From: C7867-002 sp964637485
GTDB lineage: Bacteria; Patescibacteriota; Minisyncoccia; Phycocordibacterales; PALSA-1337
NCBI GenBank assembly: GCA_964637485.1
Contig: CAZWUU010000027.1
Location: 1-7,056 of the forward strand
Reading direction: 5' to 3'
DNA length: 7,056 bases
Part shown: positions 1 to 3,624 of the stretch, piece after piece
How the letters are laid out: each line of letters opens with the position of its first letter
How positions within the stretch are numbered: the first letter of the stretch is position 1
The notes under the pieces: model-generated
Seen by the model: only the letters and a program-made list of their open reading frames with translations
Databases searched by the model: none
What the model was told of the DNA's origin: nothing
Made by a program: the position numbers and the translations under genes

Positions 1-53
1 GACTGTAAATCTGTCGGCTTCGGCCTTCGCTGGTTCGAATCCAGCCCGGCGCA
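1..53 (+). tRNA. tRNA-Tyr (anticodon GTA), 3' part
   Basis: The window opens inside the anticodon stem of a tRNA. The anticodon loop CTGTAAA (3-9) carries GTA, which reads tyrosine codons. A long variable arm with a GGC-TTCG-GCC hairpin (16-25) fits a class II bacterial tRNA-Tyr. The T arm is GCTGG / TTCGAAT / CCAGC (29-45), followed by the acceptor 3' strand CCGGCGC (46-52) and discriminator A53. The next bases are CA rather than CCA, so the CCA tail is not encoded here. The 5' half lies outside the window. The last nine tRNA bases are part of the 11-bp repeat that also occurs at the right end, so this gene is the attachment site of the inserted element. Confidence 0.93.
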
Positions 54-1730
54 CAGAATTGAAAAAGCATGTGCTTTTTTCTGAGAAAGTCCTTGTTTAT
101 CAAGGGCTTTTTTAGGTTCGAACCTCCCCAAATCTTTGTACGTGACCGTGCGAGCGTTTTTAATGCCAACCAGTGGTGCCGTTAAGACAATATTGGCTTT
201 TTTATCCATGACGGTTAGGTTCGAACCAAGCGTCTGAACGATCTCTCGCTTCACCTGTAGATCCTTGGTGGTGTTGAATACATGACTCGCTTTCTCCGCA
301 AAAGTCAGATACCCGTCAGCGATTTCAACCCAATGGATTACCCGATCGCTCACGCTTACCGCCTCTATGTCTATCTGTTTTAGTTCGCTCTCAATCTCAC
401 CCTTCATTTTCTTAAATTGTTCGGGACCGATTTCACCATCGGCTCTCATCAGGACAAGATTGTCAGCACGCGCTATGAGCTCATTTTTGCGGTTATAGAC
501 GCGTTTGGCCGCCTCCTTGTGTTCCTCCACTTCGTCCTTATGAACGTCTCGTAGTGCGGCTTTTGCCCAAAGATAAAAGTCCTTGTCGATTTCAATATCC
601 AATAGCGCGGCATCAATCGCTTTGGCGAGATCCGCTTCTTCTATGTACCCTTGGGAACATTTGTGCGTTTTTGATTTCTTGGTGCAACGATAGTAGGTCT
701 TATCGACGAAGGTAGGATTTTTCATCTCCTCAATTTCCAATCCGCATTTCGTACACGCTTTAGCCGTCTTGCAAGAGAACTTGTGCTTACACCCGGTACA
801 AATGCACTGGAGTTTTCGTTCAGCCGTGATTGCATGTCCGCACTCACCGCAGGTAAGATTGGCGGCGCGGAAAGGAAAATCGTATTGATTGACGCGTGTC
901 GGTCTACCTCGTTTGCCCAGAAGCAACTGAACACGATTAAACTGTTCTTCTGTGATGATCGCCTCGTGTTTGCCTTGCTGTAAAACGAGATTACCGTTTC
1001 CGTCCCGCCACTCGAACTTACCCATATACATTGGGTTGCGAAGTATGTTTATGAACGTGTTGAGAATGTACGGTTTATCGTTTTTATTTCGTAAACCGAG
1101 CACTTTTGCTTTCCTGTAAATATCTGAAACCGAGTAGGTTCCTTCAAGAAACAGGCCGAACAGCTTCTTAACGATAAGGAGGTCTGCTGTGGAAATAATC
1201 TCATCCTCACCTTGCTTGTAGCCGGTGTTATGACGATACCCGATCGGTAGCCAACTTTGTGCCATCCACCCGCGTTCTGCCTTTTGTCTCATGCCGCGGC
1301 GCACGTCTGTACTTAGGTCATTTACAAACTGGTTTGCCATTCCCAGTTCAACTGCCATCATAATCACGTTGTCATTCGGCTTATAGTCGCGGCCGGCCGT
1401 CTGTATGTGCTGAATGACTCCGGTTTGCAGCAGCCATGAGATTTGACCGCCATCAACCGGATTGCGAGCGAGCCGATTTATTTTCCAACACAAAATGCCG
1501 TTCGCTTCACCACTATGAATACGTTCGATCATTTGATTGAACTTGGATCTGCCCGGCTTTTTAGCAGATTGCGACTCCTCGATCACATCAACAACTTCCA
1601 GCTCTAGTTGTTCTGCCAATCTCATCATCTCTTTCTTTTGGTCTTCCAAAGATGCCATCTGTCGATCCTCGGAGTCTTGCGACCGTCTCGCATACAAGAA
1701 GTATTTGACGTTCTGATCCAAAGTTTTCAT
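1..1730 (-). CDS. Large serine recombinase (integrase) of the element, open at the window edge
   Basis: This enzyme would cut and rejoin DNA at the attachment sites through a serine-linked intermediate, in the cytoplasm. Translated from ATG 1728-1730, it gives 576 codons with no stop before the window edge. The resolvase-type N-terminal domain (about 9-150) has YARRS with likely nucleophile Ser17, the WKINRLARNP segment (82-91, Arg86 and Arg89) and GMANQF (130-135). A recombinase DNA-binding domain follows (about 165-275). The zinc ribbon pairs CGECG (C294, C297) with C349 and C358, with an extra Cys-rich insert between them (C309, C311, C314, C320, C326, C329). A charged, probably coiled-coil stretch covers about 395-455. 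The start overlaps the stop of the upstream small gene as ATGA, suggesting coupled translation. Residues after 562 come from antisense tRNA sequence. If the element circularises, the frame instead runs to a TAA at 6918-6920, giving 589 residues. The sequence style matches recombinases of Patescibacteria as I remember them. Confidence 0.93.
   Translation of the reverse strand, partial: MKTLDQNVKYFLYARRSQDSEDRQMASLEDQKKEMMRLAEQLELEVVDVIEESQSAKKPGRSKFNQMIERIHSGEANGILCWKINRLARNPVDGGQISWLLQTGVIQHIQTAGRDYKPNDNVIMMAVELGMANQFVNDLSTDVRRGMRQKAERGWMAQSWLPIGYRHNTGYKQGEDEIISTADLLIVKKLFGLFLEGTYSVSDIYRKAKVLGLRNKNDKPYILNTFINILRNPMYMGKFEWRDGNGNLVLQQGKHEAIITEEQFNRVQLLLGKRGRPTRVNQYDFPFRAANLTCGECGHAITAERKLQCICTGCKHKFSCKTAKACTKCGLEIEEMKNPTFVDKTYYRCTKKSKTHKCSQGYIEEADLAKAIDAALLDIEIDKDFYLWAKAALRDVHKDEVEEHKEAAKRVYNRKNELIARADNLVLMRADGEIGPEQFKKMKGEIESELKQIDIEAVSVSDRVIHWVEIADGYLTFAEKASHVFNTTKDLQVKREIVQTLGSNLTVMDKKANIVLTAPLVGIKNARTVTYKDLGRFEPKKALDKQGLSQKKAHAFSILCAGLDSNQRRPKPTDLQ
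45..55 (+). repeat. Left attachment core (attL), CCCGGCGCACA
   Basis: This 11-bp sequence is repeated exactly at 7002-7012 in the same orientation. It covers the last T-stem base, the seven-base acceptor strand and the discriminator of tRNA-Tyr, plus CA. Because element and host share it, recombination inside it leaves the tRNA 3' end intact. Flanking bases differ at the two copies (GCCAG-side versus CAATAT before it; GAATTG versus TATAAA after it), so 11 bp is the full extent of exact identity. On the minus strand it encodes residues 560-562 of the recombinase frame plus one base of codon 559, and its left edge falls on a codon boundary. Confidence 0.85.
62..80 (+). terminator. A/T hairpin after tRNA-Tyr, first of two
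   Basis: AAAAAGC (62-68) pairs with GCTTTTT (73-79) around loop ATGT and ends in a T run. It lies nine bases after the tRNA discriminator on element DNA. The hairpin is A/T-rich and nearly symmetrical, so it could act weakly in both directions. It also lies inside the recombinase reading frame on the other strand. Confidence 0.5.
86..113 (+). terminator. Rho-independent terminator for tRNA-Tyr supplied by the element
   Basis: AAAGTCCTTG (86-95) pairs with CAAGGGCTTT (101-110) around loop TTTAT. This is a 10-bp stem with one G-T wobble, followed by further Ts to 113. It reads in the tRNA direction and ends 60 bases after the tRNA. The original host terminator now lies near 7013, so this hairpin probably takes over 3'-end formation for the tRNA transcript. 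The same bases encode the recombinase C-terminal region (about residues 540-549) on the minus strand. Confidence 0.75.
112..124 (+). repeat. 13-bp direct repeat with palindrome GGTTCGAACC, copy 1
   Basis: TTAGGTTCGAACC occurs here and again at 215-227, 103 bp apart. The inner 10 bp are a perfect palindrome. GGTTCGAA also matches the tRNA-Tyr T arm at 32-39. The two copies fall in different codon phases of the recombinase gene, so they are not a repeated peptide. Confidence 0.7.
215..227 (+). repeat. 13-bp direct repeat with palindrome GGTTCGAACC, copy 2
   Basis: This is an exact second copy of the sequence at 112-124. It lies in the recombinase coding region about 160 bp from the attachment core. 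A role as an accessory recombinase or regulator site is possible but unproven. Confidence 0.65.
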
Positions 1731-1924
1731 CTTGTGATTATTATATCGCTTTTAATTTGTAGGTTTGACTCAACTGCTTTGACAAGGCGAAGTAATCTAG
1801 ATGCTCGATCGGCGGCTTCCTGACGACCCAAAACAACCCCGTAGTTTTTCTTGTACAGTTCAATGTAGTTATTCACGTGTTGCTCTGGTACTCGCATGTC
1901 TGCACAGACTTCGTTTCTACCCAT
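1727..1924 (-). CDS. Small protein coupled to the recombinase (65 aa), unknown function
   Basis: The TGA stop overlaps the recombinase ATG in the four-base ATGA arrangement, which strongly favours a real, co-translated gene. The start at 1922-1924 is the first ATG after an in-frame stop five bases upstream. No Shine-Dalgarno site is visible, and an internal ATG (residue 10) is an alternative. The protein is probably helical and carries a central segment YIELYKKNYGVVLGRQEAA followed by SRLLRLVKAVE. From memory, similar small proteins with a YKK..G..L...EA pattern precede serine recombinases in Patescibacteria, but I cannot name a family. A regulator or directionality partner for the recombinase is a reasonable guess from position alone. 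No catalytic motif is seen. Confidence 0.8.
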   Translation of the reverse strand: MGRNEVCADMRVPEQHVNNYIELYKKNYGVVLGRQEAADRASRLLRLVKAVESNLQIKSDIIITR

Positions 1925-2124
1925 ACATCAAGGACGATACGGGTAGGGGCGAACGTATGGATGATGAGAGAGGAGTGATACTGGGCAGGAGACCCGAACC
2001 AAGGGGAGAACGGGTTTTGGTGTTTTGTAGGGATGGTATAGAGGGTTGACTCGCACAGTGTCCTTTTTCGTGCACCTACCCAACTCCTGTTTTCTCACTT
2101 CCTTGTTATCTTCCTGCCCCGTTG

Positions 2125-2146
2125 GGTACCCGGACTTCCGGGTATT
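2125..2146. repeat. Hairpin with GGTACCCGG / CCGGGTATT arms
   Basis: GGTACCCGG (2125-2133) and CCGGGTATT (2138-2146) pair over nine positions, including two G-T wobbles in RNA, around loop ACTT. The inner seven pairs are a perfect inverted repeat. There is no T run on either side, so it does not look like a terminator. Its role is unknown. Confidence 0.55.
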
Positions 2147-2266
2147 GAACGAGGCACGAAGGCATATCTCGTTAGTTTGTTTTTATCTAGTGGTGGTGAG
2201 ATGTGCCCAGCCACGACCCCATCAAACTGCACAACCGAATAAACCCACGCTCTTATCGAGGACTGG

Positions 2267-2324
2267 CTGGCACTTCACTCCGACCGAGTCCCCAATAAGA
2301 AAGTGGGTTTGGTTGAAGTGCCAG
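2267..2324. repeat. 11-bp inverted repeat CTGGCACTTCA with 36-bp loop
   Basis: CTGGCACTTCA (2267-2277) is perfectly complementary to TGAAGTGCCAG (2314-2324). Inside the loop CCCA (2291-2294) can pair with TGGG (2304-2307). Upstream AAACCCAC (2241-2248) is a perfect complement of GTGGGTTT (2303-2310), so a second, competing fold exists. This fits a structured transcript or a protein-binding site. The strand is undecided. Confidence 0.6.
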
Positions 2325-2333
2325 TTGCCCGAA

Positions 2334-2363
2334 ACGAAAAGACCGCAATCTCAATGATTGCGG
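2334..2363 (-). terminator. Possible leftward terminator
   Basis: Arms CCGCAATC (2343-2350) and GATTGCGG (2356-2363) form a perfect 8-bp stem with a five-base loop. Read on the minus strand the stem is followed by TCTTTTCGTTT, a broken T tract. It would stop leftward transcription coming from the membrane protein gene or the hairpin region before it reaches the recombinase pair. Confidence 0.45.
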
Positions 2364-2385
2364 CGTGTTCTGATAGCAAAATATA

Positions 2386-2442
2386 GCTACCATCGCACCT
2401 CACAATCATGAGATAAGATGGTAGCCACACTTCTAAGCTACC
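2386..2442. repeat. Switch-like set of three GCTACC arms
   Basis: GCTACCATC (2386-2394) pairs perfectly with GATGGTAGC (2417-2425), and CTCA/TGAG (2399-2402, 2409-2412) extend the stem inside. The right arm can instead pair with a second GCTACC at 2437-2442 (GGTAGC, 2420-2425, 11-base loop). The two stems exclude each other, as in attenuators and riboswitch expression platforms, though nothing here identifies a ligand. The arms could equally be repeated protein-binding sites. Confidence 0.5.
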
Positions 2443-2585
2443 TTACGAGTCCTCCGACTCTTTGTTCGTTGTGTGCCGATACGACAGAATGCAGTGTGGC
2501 ACTTTACCTTCGTAACCCTGAATGAAAACCGAAATGGTTTGGAGGAAAAATATTCAGTTGTATCCAAATTTTAATGCCCTTATAC

Positions 2586-2650
2586 CATCGTGTCTAGCTA
2601 CAAAATGATTAAGGCATATTGAAAGACAAGAGGCTTGTTCAGACACGATG
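2586..2650. repeat. 10-bp inverted repeat enclosing a small hairpin
   Basis: CATCGTGTCT (2586-2595) is the perfect complement of AGACACGATG (2641-2650). The enclosed 45 bases hold a smaller hairpin, ACAAG-AGG-CTTGT (2626-2638). The whole unit is 65 nt, but it lacks a TTCRA T loop or recognisable anticodon arm, so it is not a tRNA. The right arm touches the start of the 24-bp direct repeat. Confidence 0.5.
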
Positions 2651-2670
2651 TAGTATTTCTCGGTCCTGTT
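2647..2670 (+). repeat. Imperfect 24-bp direct repeat, copy 1
   Basis: This copy matches 2907-2930 at 20 of 24 positions without gaps, with shared blocks GATGT, GTATT and CTCGGTC, at a 260-bp offset. It overlaps the right arm of the preceding inverted repeat. Confidence 0.55.
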
Positions 2671-2694
2671 TTTGAGCAGTCGTGCGGAAAAACA
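2667..2694. repeat. Two-part hairpin TGTTTTT / AAAAACA
   Basis: TGTTTTT (2667-2673) pairs with AAAAACA (2688-2694), with an inner GCA/TGC stem (2676-2678, 2683-2685) around loop GTCG. It is adjacent to the first copy of the 24-bp repeat. There is no terminator tail. Confidence 0.4.
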
Positions 2695-2773
2695 TCATCG
2701 AGGTGCCACCATTTGCCACCCTCCACTTCCACCCATTTCCCCCCATGATCCCTACCTACTCCTACCCAGTTTA

Positions 2774-2812
2774 AAAATCATATGTGGCTCATGTAAGCCA
2801 TATCTTGATTTT
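2774..2812 (-). terminator. Possible terminator of the membrane protein transcript
   Basis: Arms AAAATCA (2774-2780) and TGATTTT (2806-2812) flank an inner TGGCT/AGCCA stem (2785-2789, 2796-2800), separated by an internal loop. On the minus strand the hairpin ends in TGATTTTTAAA. It lies about 140 bp past the stop of the membrane protein gene. The stem is interrupted and A/T-rich, so termination would be modest. Confidence 0.35.
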
Positions 2813-2906
2813 CTCCACAAAATACAATCGATCCCCTTCATAGACGGAAAACTGATCTCGTATTGCACCTCAAAATTGAAATGTGTCTAGGTCTGTGTCC
2901 ACCCGT

Positions 2907-2930
2907 GATGTGGTATTACTCGGTCTTTTT
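2907..2930 (+). repeat. Imperfect 24-bp direct repeat, copy 2
   Basis: This copy matches 2647-2670 at 20 of 24 positions. It begins 22 bp beyond the stop codon of the minus-strand membrane protein gene. Sequence upstream of both copies has diverged apart from a nearby GTGTCTAG (2591 and 2883 areas). Confidence 0.55.
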
Positions 2931-2951
2931 CTTATCCACACCCTGAACTCG

Positions 2952-3383
2952 CTACAATACTTTCAGACAGTATTCCATTGCTTCACCATTCGTTTTGAAA
3001 TACTTGTTGGCTCCTTCAAGTTGGTACACGCTACCCCTGTACTCAATCTTTTCCAGACATTTTCTTTCATTCTGCTCCGAATTGACTGCCGCCCACACTC
3101 CCAGAAGCAGTGCTCCTATCACGACGTAACCCGAGAGCGCCACCAGCATGGCTTTCCAGTAAATTTTGAGTCGTCGCCAATTGTCTTCACGGACAAATAC
3201 GATCATTGGCAGAACTGTAACAAAAAAGATGAGGAAAGCTGCCACCCCACCCCAAATCAACAAAAAAGTGGGGTCATTGCTCATACTGCCTACTGGTAAA
3301 TATGCCAAAATTCCGACCACGACATAACCGAACAGCACTATCACACTTCTCGCTACTCGTATCCAAAATATATTGTTGGCCAT
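2952..3383 (-). CDS. Small membrane protein with three predicted helices (143 aa), unknown function
   Basis: I do not recognise a family. Hydrophobic segments at about residues 11-32, 40-64 and 78-101 look like membrane helices. The loop between helices two and three is strongly basic (REDNWRRLKIYWK), so by the positive-inside rule the N-terminus and this loop would be cytoplasmic. The C-terminal 42-residue tail (102-143) would then lie outside and contains two cysteines, C109 and C139, which could form a disulfide. I chose ATG 3381-3383, which starts MANNIFWIRV. An in-frame GTG at 3429-3431 would add 16 residues, but it falls in a hairpin. Neither start has a clear ribosome site. The gene is divergent from the nuclease-like gene across a hairpin-rich region. 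It may serve host cell envelope interaction, immunity or cargo, but the sequence does not decide. Confidence 0.75.
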   Translation of the reverse strand: MANNIFWIRVARSVIVLFGYVVVGILAYLPVGSMSNDPTFLLIWGGVAAFLIFFVTVLPMIVFVREDNWRRLKIYWKAMLVALSGYVVIGALLLGVWAAVNSEQNERKCLEKIEYRGSVYQLEGANKYFKTNGEAMEYCLKVL

Positions 3384-3624
3384 GATAATTGAATTTAGAT
3401 GGCCAACTTTGAGAAACACAAAGCCCGCCACGGGTAGAGGCCGAAACCTCTCATACCGGTTTCCCGATATGGCCTATCAAGCAACCCCATGACGGGTTTT
3501 CTGTGCTTGATAGGCCTTTCGCACCATATCCGACGCCGGAGCGCCGGGGTTAGGTACTGCCCTTACGGGCTTATATTCAACTGTAGGTAAATATTAGCAT
3601 CAGATACCAGGTCTGGCCACCTAA
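3384..3624. promoter_or_regulatory. Divergent intergenic region packed with hairpins
   Basis: This region must carry the promoters of the leftward membrane gene and the rightward nuclease-like gene. Inverted repeats in order: CCCG-CCA-CGGG (3424-3434), AGAGG-CCGAAA-CCTCT (3436-3451), the large hairpin at 3466-3530, and GCCC-TTAC-GGGC (3559-3570). A TATATT at 3572-3577 and TAAATATT at 3588 are possible rightward -10 elements, but no good -35 fits. The run of stems over about 150 bases is more like a structured RNA or a multi-site operator than a plain promoter. Confidence 0.5.
3466..3530. repeat. Large hairpin with perfect 13-bp stem GGCCTATCAAGCA
   Basis: GGCCTATCAAGCA (3471-3483) is the exact complement of TGCTTGATAGGCC (3504-3516). 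It can be extended inward by ACCC/GGGT (3484-3487, 3494-3497) and outward by GATAT/ATATC (3466-3470, 3526-3530) with a one-sided bulge at 3517-3525. GATATGG and CCATATC also form a 7-bp inverted repeat that would compete for the base of the stem. The right side is followed only by TTTC, a poor terminator tail, and there is no plus-strand gene before it. Confidence 0.65.

Larger units (their letters stand above)
1925..2951. other. About 1 kb without a convincing gene, rich in inverted repeats
   Basis: No frame here gives a believable protein: open frames on the plus strand are short, low in domain-like character and start without a ribosome site. Instead there are many inverted repeats (listed separately), two related copies of a 24-bp sequence, and a C-rich stretch at about 2707-2767. 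Additional small stems are GAGTC/GACTC (2447-2460), GTGCC/GGCAC (2473-2502) and AAACC/GGTTT (2526-2540). The promoter for the minus-strand small gene and recombinase should lie at the left end, but I see no clear -35/-10 pair. The region could hold untranslated RNA, binding sites for recombination or replication functions, or decayed genes. Confidence 0.6.

Noticed and set aside
1..44. GLDSNQRRPKPTDLQ peptide as a true recombinase domain
   Set aside because: It is antisense translation of the tRNA-Tyr gene and arises only from the insertion position.
1801..2049. Open frame of 82 codons on the plus strand
   Set aside because: It lies largely antisense to the ATGA-coupled small gene and continues into non-coding purine-rich DNA.
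2046..2357. Open frame of 103 codons on the plus strand
   Set aside because: It has no ribosome site, lacks domain-like character, covers several inverted repeats and is rich in Pro, Arg and Ser as expected of chance translation.
2586..2650. A tRNA-like cloverleaf
   Set aside because: It has a closing stem of 10 bp and the right overall size, but no T-loop consensus, anticodon arm or 3' end pattern.
2672..2890. Open frame of 72 codons on the plus strand starting with TTG
   Set aside because: It begins inside a hairpin, runs through a C-rich tract, and shows no plausible protein features or start signal.
2883..3299. Open frame of 138 codons on the plus strand
   Set aside because: It is antisense to the membrane protein gene, whose hydrophobic helices and charge pattern are far more protein-like.
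1925..3624. CRISPR array
   Set aside because: The repeats here are mostly inverted, of differing sequence and irregular spacing. The only longer direct repeat has two imperfect copies.
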